Source: Anaerolineae bacterium
GTDB taxonomy: Bacteria > Chloroflexota > Anaerolineae > Epilineales > JAHCIE01
DNA: 8,556 nucleotides
Reading direction: 5' to 3'
NCBI GenBank assembly: GCA_026129385.1
Contig: JAHCIE010000117.1
Coordinates: 1 to 8,556, forward strand
The position numbers were made by a program, and so were the translations under genes. This document shows positions 1 to 6,038 of this stretch, in pieces; within the stretch, counting starts at the first letter, position 1, and every line of letters begins with the position of its first letter. The notes under the pieces are model-generated. The model was not told the origin of the DNA, searched no databases, and worked only from the letters and a program-made list of their open reading frames with translations.

Positions 1-824
1 TTGTGGCTGGGCCTGGCCGACAGGACCACGAACTTATTGCCCTCGCGCGTGGAGCGCAGGCGGCCCAGCGTCAAGGCTTCCATCATCTGCCGTCCCGTGC
101 CGCCGGTCATGACATAGACCCCATGAGGCGTCAGGGCGCGCTGATAGTCGGACAGGGAATGGTAGCCGTTGACGGCGAGAATCAGGTCGTACTGCTGCCC
201 GTTCTGGGTAAAGTCCGCGCGGGTGTAGTCGATGACGTGATCGGCGCCCAGCCCGCGCACCATGTCGAGGTTGCGCGGGCTGCACACGGCCGTGACCTCC
301 GCGCCGAGGGCCTTCGCAATCTGCACGGCGAATGTGCCCACGCCGCCCGACGCGCCACTGATGAGCGCCTTCTGCCCCACCTGAAGGCCGCCCTGGTCGC
401 GCAGGCCTTGCAAGGCCGTTGTCGCCGCCAGGGGGATGGCGGCGGCCATTGCGAAGGACAGGCTGGCCGGCTTGGGGACCAACACGTCTTGCCGGACGCG
501 CGCGTACTCCGCCAGGCCACCGAAGCCCGACCCCGAGATGTCGCCGACCACCTCATCCCCCGGCCGGAAGCGCGTCACGCCGCGGCCGACCGCCTCGACG
601 CGCCCTGCAACATCCGCGCCGAGGATGCTGAACTTCGGCTTTCGCAGTCCGGCGTACAGGCGGACCAGGAGGATGTCGGCGGTGAGGAGATGAACGTCGG
701 CGGCGTTGAGGGACACGGCGTGGACCTTGAGGAGGACTTCGCCGTCCCCCGGCGTGGGCTTGTCCACGTCCCGCAACTGAAGCTGCTCCGGCGGGCCGTA
801 CTTGGAGATCACGATCGCTTTCAT
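1..824 (-). CDS. NAD(P)-dependent MDR alcohol dehydrogenase / quinone oxidoreductase-like protein (C-terminus cut off by window edge)
   Basis: Medium-chain dehydrogenase/reductase, cytosolic, expected to transfer hydride between NAD(P)H and a carbonyl, alcohol or quinone substrate. I translated 274 residues from the ATG at 824, which has an AAGGA site five bases upstream; the frame is open to the window edge. The N-terminal GroES-like part includes MKAIVISKYGPPE (1-13), a GADVAGRVEAVG segment (69-80) and FRPGDEVVG (86-94). The Rossmann fold has the glycine-rich loop SGASGGVGT (156-164), then QIAKALGAEVTAVCS. GADHVIDYT (193-201) is typical of this subgroup. The only cysteine seen is at 181, and the usual zinc-ligand cysteine near residue 40 is replaced (SLNAADVH), so this is probably a zinc-independent, quinone-oxidoreductase-like MDR. 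Family members are about 320 residues, so roughly 50 are missing. It follows the DUF4386 gene by 25 bases and is probably the last or a late gene of the operon. Family is clear; substrate is unknown. Confidence 0.92.
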   Translation of the reverse strand, partial: MKAIVISKYGPPEQLQLRDVDKPTPGDGEVLLKVHAVSLNAADVHLLTADILLVRLYAGLRKPKFSILGADVAGRVEAVGRGVTRFRPGDEVVGDISGSGFGGLAEYARVRQDVLVPKPASLSFAMAAAIPLAATTALQGLRDQGGLQVGQKALISGASGGVGTFAVQIAKALGAEVTAVCSPRNLDMVRGLGADHVIDYTRADFTQNGQQYDLILAVNGYHSLSDYQRALTPHGVYVMTGGTGRQMMEALTLGRLRSTREGNKFVVLSARPSH

Positions 825-840
825 GGGTATCCTTGTGTGG

Positions 841-859
841 GGCGAGCCGCTAGCTCGCC
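841..859 (-). repeat. Intercistronic 7-bp perfect hairpin overlapping the DUF4386 stop codon
   Basis: GGCGAGC and GCTCGCC are perfect complements separated by five bases. On the minus-strand transcript this gives a GC-rich 7-bp stem whose loop contains the UAG stop of the DUF4386 gene. No U-tract follows (next bases CCCCACACAAGG), so it is not a standard intrinsic terminator. It could be an RNA-processing or stability element that lowers expression of the downstream oxidoreductase, or chance in GC-rich DNA. Confidence 0.5.
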
Positions 860-1584
860 ATAAGCTCGACCTGGGCTGGTGGCCGGGAGGCCAGGGTTAT
901 GGGGCTAAAGCCCTTGACGATCAGCCATGCCGCAAGGATCATCTCCTGGACCAGCATGGGAGCGACAAGGATGCCATAGCTGGTGGAGCCGGGACTGACG
1001 ATGCCGAACAGGCTGAGAAGGGCGGCTCCCAGGTACAGAATGGCTGCCACGAATCCCCACCCCGACAGCCAGCGAGGCACGAGTCTCGACTGATACAGGA
1101 GCGCGTAGAACATCAGCGCCCCCAGGGGGAAGACGATGGCCAGCATCGTGCCCAGCGTAGTGGCTGCTTCCAGCACGAGGGCGCCGGTGGATTGGTAGTA
1201 GGCCGCGCTCGTCACTCCCCCGCCAGCAAGCCCCTGTGCGATCGGCAGTAACAGGAGCCAGCAGACGGCCGTGCCAATGGTGATGCTCGTCTCCAGCGCG
1301 CCCCGGAAGACCACATAGCCCAGCGCGAGGACCTCGTTCGCTCCCTTCAGGAGGGGAAACGCGACGGCCGGAATCATTGCCAGGGCCAGCCCCATCGTCA
1401 GTATCAAGAGCGCGCCTATGATGAGCTGGGTCTCTTGACCAGCGATCGTAGCCAGATAGTCTGGCTCCGTGTGGGACAGTCCTCCAACCATAGGCCCGGC
1501 CACGACAACACTCAGGATGCCGGCCACGGTCCCAATGATGTACAGCACTCCGACGAGAATCGCCGTTCGGCGATACGTGTTCAT
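850..1584 (-). CDS. DUF4386 family multi-pass membrane protein
   Basis: A 244-residue integral membrane protein of unknown function. It opens with NTYRRTAILVGVLYIIGTVA, the usual first helix of DUF4386. About six hydrophobic segments are visible near residues 7-30, 52-79, 84-115, 134-164, 174-195 and 203-224. RGALETSITIG (94-104) and SRLVPRWLSGWG (166-177) are typical family positions between helices. The C-terminal tail of about 20 residues is polar. The ATG at 1584 has an AGGAAGGG ribosome-binding site that lies inside the end of the preceding redox gene, and only three bases separate the two genes, so translation is probably coupled. No catalytic motif is evident, and no transport role can be claimed. 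Family assignment is by sequence pattern and length (usually 220-245 residues). Confidence 0.9.
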   Translation of the reverse strand: MNTYRRTAILVGVLYIIGTVAGILSVVVAGPMVGGLSHTEPDYLATIAGQETQLIIGALLILTMGLALAMIPAVAFPLLKGANEVLALGYVVFRGALETSITIGTAVCWLLLLPIAQGLAGGGVTSAAYYQSTGALVLEAATTLGTMLAIVFPLGALMFYALLYQSRLVPRWLSGWGFVAAILYLGAALLSLFGIVSPGSTSYGILVAPMLVQEMILAAWLIVKGFSPITLASRPPAQVELMAS

Positions 1585-1587
1585 GGT

Positions 1588-2436
1588 CTACCCTTCCTGG
1601 TTAGCCAATGCGGCTATGATTCTTGAGCAGCCCCCCTGGCGCAGATACTCGGCGTGGTCGGCAACATCCTCGAACTGGCGGCCGACGATGGCGGCGCACT
1701 CGAACTCGTAGTCCGATGCTGCCAGGAAGCGCTCGATGACCGCGGTCAAGGCCGGGTTGCTATAGTCCAGCTTGCCGCCCGCCTGGGGCCGGGCCATCCC
1801 CGTCAGCCATATGGCCGCGCCCAGCGCGCCGCACGCCCCGCCGCATAGGCCGATACCGCCCGCCAGCCCCGCCGCCATGACCGTGTGCAAATCGGACGCG
1901 CCCATTGCTTGCGCGAGCTGCGCCGCGCAACTGACGGGGGGGACGGGCGTCTTGACGGGAGGCTCGGCGAGGGCGGCATTGGCCGCGTTGAATGCCAGTG
2001 GGGCGTAGTCGGCGGCCAGGCGGAAGCAGCCAACCGGCCCGCCCCGGGCGACGAACTTGAGCGCCTGACCCTTCGATACCGTCTTCCATTCGACCTCGGT
2101 GATTTCGGAGCAGTCGACGTGCCGGGCGCGGGCGCGGAAGGCGTCGACGAGGCGTTGAGCGGTGACAACCGCCGCAGCCTCGGCCTGCGGACCGGGGCCA
2201 AGTTGGCGGTAGGTTTCCGCCCCCGCCGCCAGGGTAGCCCCCCACAACAGGCCGCACTGGTATCCGTTCCCCAGGAGGCCGCCCGCCAGAGGCATGGCGG
2301 CTTCCTCCTCGGTCTTCAAGGGGCGCTCGAAGGCAGCGTCAACGACGCTCATGATGGCTTCTGATCAGGTCCCTTCACGCAGAAATGCCCTAATGGTTCC
2401 CAGCGATGATATGGAGTTTGGTCCTGTGGCAGCCAT
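1588..2436 (-). CDS. C-GCAxxG-C-C family redox protein, tandem-domain, probable selenoprotein with UGA-encoded Sec24
   Basis: Putative redox protein of 282 residues if the in-frame TGA at 2367-2365 is read as selenocysteine; only 254 residues (from ATG 2352) if it is a stop. It consists of two copies of the family domain. The C-terminal copy has C170, then GLAGGIGLCGGACGALGAA (C198, C202), then C247 in EFECAAIVGRQF and C270 in RQGGCSRII. The N-terminal copy has PLAGGLLGNGYQCGLLWGA (C61), C109 (VDCSEIT) and C137 (GGPVGCF), and Sec24 in GT-U-SEAI aligns with C170. Both LAGG-to-cysteine spacings are identical. I chose ATG 2436 because it overlaps the previous stop (TAATG) and has AAGGAGG seven bases upstream, whereas ATG 2352 has no good site. 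ATG 2295 (MPLAGG) also has a GGAGG before it but would lose the start of the domain. Family knowledge: NCBI names this family as a (seleno)protein; its reaction is unknown. Sec decoding is inferred. The alternative is a 23-residue leader ORF ahead of a truncated redox protein. Confidence 0.82.
2329..2361 (-). promoter_or_regulatory. Candidate bacterial SECIS element downstream of the in-frame UGA
   Basis: On the minus strand AGCGTC-GTT-GACGCT (2349-2335) is a perfect 6-bp stem with a three-base loop beginning with G. The loop begins after 21 bases from the UGA. A lower GAAG/CTTC helix (2361-2358 with 2332-2329) can close beneath an asymmetric internal loop. Published descriptions of bacterial SECIS elements call for a short stem-loop just after the UGA, a spacing of about 16-37 bases to the apical loop, and a G in the first loop positions; all are met. 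It would be bound by SelB to deliver Sec-tRNA. The element lies inside coding sequence, as expected in bacteria. Folding was judged by eye. Confidence 0.68.
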
Positions 2437-2708
2437 TACTCCGCCTCCTTATGGCGGGACTGTTCCGCTGATGCGATGCGATGGACCGACACCAGGGCTA
2501 TCCCCAGATCGCGCACTTTTCGCAACAGCCCGTGCAGCGCGGCCTGGTCGGCGACGGGGCCGGTTAGCACCGTCTCGCCGTTGTCGTCGCAGGTGATGGT
2601 CAGGCCGTCGAACCAGTTGGTCCACTGCTGGCCCAGATGGCCCTCGAGACGGATCTGATAGACCGTCGTCCCACCTGAGTCACGTTTGGGGGAGAGTTCG
2701 TTCAGCAT
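2436..2708 (-). CDS. Small uncharacterised soluble protein (YQIRLEGHL type)
   Basis: Function unknown. About 90 residues from ATG 2708. The core looks like a compact conserved domain: YQIRLEGHLGQQWTNWFDGL (17-36), then a TVLTGPVADQAALHGLLRKV stretch (47-66) and RDLGIALVSVHRI (67-79). I recognise this pattern from small Chloroflexota proteins often found beside LuxR/DUF4386-type clusters, but no biochemical role is known to me. There is no signal peptide or membrane segment. The start is uncertain: ATG 2708, ATG 2738 and GTG 2762 are all in frame and none has a strong ribosome-binding site. The residues before VYQIR do not look conserved. The stop (TAA) overlaps the start of the next gene, suggesting tight translational coupling to the redox protein. 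Confidence 0.75.
   Translation of the reverse strand: MLNELSPKRDSGGTTVYQIRLEGHLGQQWTNWFDGLTITCDDNGETVLTGPVADQAALHGLLRKVRDLGIALVSVHRIASAEQSRHKEAE
2444..2450 (-). promoter_or_regulatory. Strong ribosome-binding site that fixes the redox gene start at 2436
   Basis: AAGGAGG lies in the last codons of the small upstream protein (HKEAE-stop), seven bases before an ATG that shares its A with the TAA stop. The site and spacing are near ideal, and the overlap is a typical coupling arrangement. It has no purpose unless translation begins at 2436, which is the main argument for reading through the TGA 23 codons later. Confidence 0.85.
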
Positions 2709-2768
2709 GTGCCTGTCCCAGCGGCGACAGGCGGTCATAGATGTCGTCGCCTGCGGACCCACGAAGCG

Positions 2769-3266
2769 CTAATCGCCAGACACCGAAGCGCTGCCCTGAG
2801 GGTTGTCCTGTACGGCGTGGAATCCCTCCTTCTGGCCGGCAGCGGCGGGCCACGTCCAGGCATACCACACGATGAACAGGGTGCAGGCGATCTCGATCGC
2901 TGCGAACATCGCATAGAAGCTAGTGGGCGTGTCGCCGAGCAGCGACCACGCGACGAACAAGGTATGTAGCCCGCCCGACAGGATGTTCGCCCAGCGGTTG
3001 GCGCGATAGGGTAACACTCGGGACAGCAGTACCATGGCAATGGCCGTCTCCATCAGGATCGCCGTCACCAGAACGAACCCTTGCGTAATCTGGATGTCCC
3101 CCACGTAGCCCTCGGCGAACCTCTTGGTCACCTCCGGCTGCAAGACCGGATTGAAGAATAGTGTGTAGATGTCCGCGTAGATGTAGTTGAGGACCGCGAA
3201 GATCCACAGCGTTGAGAGCACCATTCGTCGGCGCTCGAAGCCTAGACTCGTATTCCCGGTGTTCAT
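2769..3266 (-). CDS. DUF6326 family membrane protein
   Basis: A 165-residue integral membrane protein of unknown function. After a basic N-terminus (ERRR, 11-14), LSTLWIFAVLNYIYADIYTL (18-37) is the hallmark first helix of DUF6326. Further hydrophobic segments lie near 62-84, 93-111 and 115-138, giving four helices. A polar linker at 39-60 contains PEVTKRFAEGYVGDIQIT. The C-terminal 25 residues are soluble and low in complexity. The ATG at 3266 has AAGGAG six bases upstream, so the start is secure. It is the first gene of the proposed operon, directly after the intergenic region that follows the LuxR gene. Family assignment is from the characteristic motif and length. Confidence 0.87.
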   Translation of the reverse strand: MNTGNTSLGFERRRMVLSTLWIFAVLNYIYADIYTLFFNPVLQPEVTKRFAEGYVGDIQITQGFVLVTAILMETAIAMVLLSRVLPYRANRWANILSGGLHTLFVAWSLLGDTPTSFYAMFAAIEIACTLFIVWYAWTWPAAAGQKEGFHAVQDNPQGSASVSGD

Positions 3267-3304
3267 CTGTCACTCCTTAAGCGATTGTACCGAAGTCCGC
3301 TGAC

Positions 3305-3334
3305 ATCGTATCGCCGGAAAGGTGTGACCGTGAA
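3305..3334 (-). promoter_or_regulatory. Weak promoter candidate for the DUF6326-to-oxidoreductase operon
   Basis: On the minus strand, TTCACG (3334-3329) and TACGAT (3310-3305) are separated by 18 bases. Each matches four of six positions of the sigma-70 -35 and -10 consensus. Transcription would start near 3298, giving a leader of about 30 bases before ATG 3266. A weak -35 overlapped by a dyad fits an activator-dependent promoter. A second -10-like TACAAT (3289-3284) is closer to consensus but lies too near the ribosome-binding site and lacks a -35. Confidence 0.3.
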
Positions 3335-3340
3335 GACACC
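3321..3340. promoter_or_regulatory. 20-bp imperfect dyad, possible LuxR-family operator
   Basis: GGTGT and ACACC arms are separated by ten bases, with one further matching pair inside. It is centred in the 121-base gap between the regulator and the operon and overlaps the candidate -35. Its length and position suit a dimeric HTH regulator such as the adjacent MalT-like protein, but the arms are short and no binding consensus is known for this regulator. Confidence 0.3.
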
Positions 3341-3387
3341 AAAGTATCAATTGAGGGTGTTGTTGTGGGGGCTTTAGCGAGCGATTG

Positions 3388-6021
3388 TCATAGCAGGCCG
3401 AGTTCGCGTGCCCGGGCTACCGCCTCGGTCCGCCTTGCGACCTGCAACTTCTCGAAGATAACCCGGTTGTATCCTTTGACCGTATTCAAGGCCAGGAACA
3501 GCCGCTCGCCAATCTCGCGATTGGATAGGCCCTCGGCGACGAGACGCAGCACCTCTAGCTCGCGCTCGCTCAACGGCTCGACAAGGGGTTGAGAGGGGGA
3601 GGCGGGGAGGCGATGGGCGGGCGGTGCGGTCGCTCGCTGGCCGGTCGCGAAGGCGGCCAGCAGCCGCTTGACGTACTCCGGTGCGCTGCCGCGCGCCGCT
3701 GCCGCGAGTAGAAGTTGGGCCATCGGGGAGCCTTCGTCGACAAAGACGCGGATGAAGCCGCCCGGCTCGGCCAGCGCCAGCGCGTCATTTAGGGTCCGTA
3801 TCGCCGCGTCCCGGTCGCCCCGCGCATCCAGCGCAATGGCCTGGAGGGCTACGATCTGAAGGCGTTCATCCGCCCAGCCCATGCTCTCGGCGTGGCGGCG
3901 CAGCGGCTCCAGGGTCGTGAGGGTGGCTGAGGGGTCGCCCTGGGCCAGGGACAGCCTGGCGCGGCTCATGGGGAGGTCGTGGGCCTCGACAAGCCGCTGT
4001 GCTGCCGCCAGCTCGCCCTGGCGCAGCAGGACCGCCACCTGGGCGGCGGCCACTTCAGGGATACGGTATACGAAGTTCCGCTCACGGGCGGTCGCGCTGG
4101 CCTGGGCTAGCAGGGCGGCCGTGCCGGCCACATCGCCGAGGGCCAGCCTCACGCGGGCCAGAAACACTTCACAGACAATGGCGCGATCAATCACGGTATC
4201 ATACTGCCGCGCCAGTTGTAGGCTCTCTTGCCCGCGCTGCTCGGCGGCCGCCAGGTCGTTCCATTCGTAGAGGATGCGGGCCAGGCCGAGATGCGCTTCG
4301 TTGACAATCTGAAGCGGCTGATCACCGGCCATCTGCAAGACGCGCTGGTACGTGTCGGCTGCCCGATACAGGTCGTTGTCCGTTTCCTGGACGCGACCCA
4401 GGGCAATGATCGCCAGCATGGTAGCAAAGACATCGCCGGCCGCCTGGCCGAGGGATACGGCTTCCGTCAGGGTCTGGCGAGCCGCCTCTCGATCCCCTCG
4501 CCACAGGTAGGCCTGCCCTAGCGTCCAGGTCGCGTTCGCTCGTCGTGTCAGGTCTTGCGGGGGCAGGTGCGCCAGGGCCTGACGCGACTGGGTCAGCATG
4601 CCGTCAACATCGTAGCGGGTGAGGGCCAGCACTCCCCGCGCGGTGGCAATGCGGCCGACCAGGGCGCGGCTCCCGGCGTCGGTCGCCACGTCTCCCACGG
4701 CCGCCAATGCCGCCTGGAGTTTCTCTTCCACGCCCGTCGTCTGACCGTTCACCAGCAGCAGCGAGGCATAGAGCCACCACAGCGCGGGCCGAGCGTCCAA
4801 CACGCTCTTAGGCAACGATGACAGCCAGTTCAGGATGGCCGTCACCGCGCCGCGAAAGTGGCGGGGAATCCCGTGGCCGCTGATGAGCCGCTCCGCGCGC
4901 TCGATATCGTTGGCCGCCGCCGCGTGGTGGAACGCCTCAATCGCCAGGCCATTGTCCTCGTACCACTGGCTGGCGCGGGTGTGTAGCTCCGTCTCGTCCG
5001 CCCCACTCTGCTGCAGCCGCTGTCGCAGCAGTTCCCGGAACAGGTGGTGATAGCGGTACCAGCGCCGCTCGTCGTCCAGGGGGATGACGAAGAGGTTGGC
5101 CTGGTCGAGAAATTCCAGGGTGTCCTGAGCCGCGGCCGCCGAGGTGTTCAGGACAGCGGCGCACAGCGGGCCGCACAGGCGGTCGAGAATCGAGGTGCGC
5201 AGCAGAAACGTCTGCACGCCGTCGGGCTGCCGCTGCAAGACCTCCTCGATGAGATAGTCCTGGATGAAGTGGTGGCTGCCCGTGAAGGACTCGATAAAGC
5301 GGGTCGGGTCGTCGTGGCCCTGCATCGAAAGCGCGGCCAGTTGCAGGCCCGCGATCCAGCCCTCGGTACGAGTTTCCAGGGCGGCGATGTCCTCCGCCGT
5401 GAGGTCGAGGCCCATCGCCCCATTGAGGAAGTGAGCGGCCTCGGCGGGGGTAAAGCGTAAATCGGCGGCGCGCACTTCGGTCAGTTCGCCCCTGGCGCGT
5501 AGCCGCGCCAGGGGTAGCGGCGGGTCTTCTCGGGTGGCGATGACCAGGCGCATCTGGGGCGGCAGGTGGTCCACCAGGAAACGGAGCGCCTCGTCCACCG
5601 GCTTCGCCTCGATGACGTGGTAGTCGTCGAGGACCAGGGCGAATTCAACCGCGAGGGCGGCGACTTCGTTGAGCAACGTGGTCAGCATCCACTCGGTCGG
5701 TGGGGGCTGAGGGGACTCGAGGGCGGGCAATACTCTGTCGCCCACCTTCGGGGTGACGGTTTGCAGGGCCGCTACGAGGTAGGCCAGGAAGCGGGCAGGA
5801 TCGTTGTCCCCGCCGTCCAGCGACAGCCAGGCGACTGGTCGCTCGGCCGAGGCAACCCACTCGCTGACCAGGGTCGTCTTGCCGAAGCCGGCCGGGGCTG
5901 AGACCAGGGTCAGCTTGTGGCGCATGCCCTCGTTCAGCCGCGCGACCAGCCGCGGGCGGCGGACTACCCTGGCCGGGGGTGGCGGGATGTAGAGCTTCGT
6001 GGCTAGAATTGGGGCAGACAT
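3388..6021 (-). CDS. MalT-like LuxR-family ATP-dependent transcriptional regulator
   Basis: Large STAND-type activator of 877 residues, close to the usual 850-920 of the MalT/LAL group. It begins MSAPILATKLYIPPPPARVV, the standard opening. The Walker A loop SAPAGFGKTT (41-50) is followed by Walker B FALVLDDYH (127-135) and a sensor region ATREDPPLPLARLRARGEL (162-180). WYRYHHLFRELLRQRL (321-336) is the typical winged-helix end of the NTPase module. A TPR-like helical sensor region spans about 340-760. The C-terminal LuxR HTH (817-872) has LSERELEVLRLVAEGLSNRE, then NTVKGYNRVIFEKLQ and RRTEAVARARELGLL. ATP and an inducer are expected to drive oligomerisation and activation. The frame stays open 147 codons upstream, but that part is shadow of the glucosidase gene; ATG 6021 matches the family start although its ribosome-binding site is poor. 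It starts 17 bases after the glucosidase stop. Inducer unknown. Confidence 0.95.
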   Translation of the reverse strand: MSAPILATKLYIPPPPARVVRRPRLVARLNEGMRHKLTLVSAPAGFGKTTLVSEWVASAERPVAWLSLDGGDNDPARFLAYLVAALQTVTPKVGDRVLPALESPQPPPTEWMLTTLLNEVAALAVEFALVLDDYHVIEAKPVDEALRFLVDHLPPQMRLVIATREDPPLPLARLRARGELTEVRAADLRFTPAEAAHFLNGAMGLDLTAEDIAALETRTEGWIAGLQLAALSMQGHDDPTRFIESFTGSHHFIQDYLIEEVLQRQPDGVQTFLLRTSILDRLCGPLCAAVLNTSAAAAQDTLEFLDQANLFVIPLDDERRWYRYHHLFRELLRQRLQQSGADETELHTRASQWYEDNGLAIEAFHHAAAANDIERAERLISGHGIPRHFRGAVTAILNWLSSLPKSVLDARPALWWLYASLLLVNGQTTGVEEKLQAALAAVGDVATDAGSRALVGRIATARGVLALTRYDVDGMLTQSRQALAHLPPQDLTRRANATWTLGQAYLWRGDREAARQTLTEAVSLGQAAGDVFATMLAIIALGRVQETDNDLYRAADTYQRVLQMAGDQPLQIVNEAHLGLARILYEWNDLAAAEQRGQESLQLARQYDTVIDRAIVCEVFLARVRLALGDVAGTAALLAQASATARERNFVYRIPEVAAAQVAVLLRQGELAAAQRLVEAHDLPMSRARLSLAQGDPSATLTTLEPLRRHAESMGWADERLQIVALQAIALDARGDRDAAIRTLNDALALAEPGGFIRVFVDEGSPMAQLLLAAAARGSAPEYVKRLLAAFATGQRATAPPAHRLPASPSQPLVEPLSERELEVLRLVAEGLSNREIGERLFLALNTVKGYNRVIFEKLQVARRTEAVARARELGLL

Positions 6022-6038
6022 GACGCCATCGTGAGCCG

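Noticed and set aside
3..863. Long plus-strand ORF (286 codons) at the left edge
   Set aside because: It is antisense to the MDR oxidoreductase, whose translation has clear family motifs. The plus-strand product has low complexity (Arg/Ala/Gly/His-rich) and resembles nothing.
2365..2436. A 23-codon stand-alone leader peptide ahead of the redox gene
   Set aside because: Possible, but it would not explain why the reading frame continues in phase, why the TGA falls on a motif cysteine position, or why a SECIS-like hairpin follows. Kept as the main alternative to Sec.
3280..3388. Nine-base direct repeat AGCGATTGT at 3280-3288 and 3380-3388
   Set aside because: Short, one copy lies across the end of the LuxR gene, and there is no other sign of a mobile element or target-site duplication. 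Probably chance.
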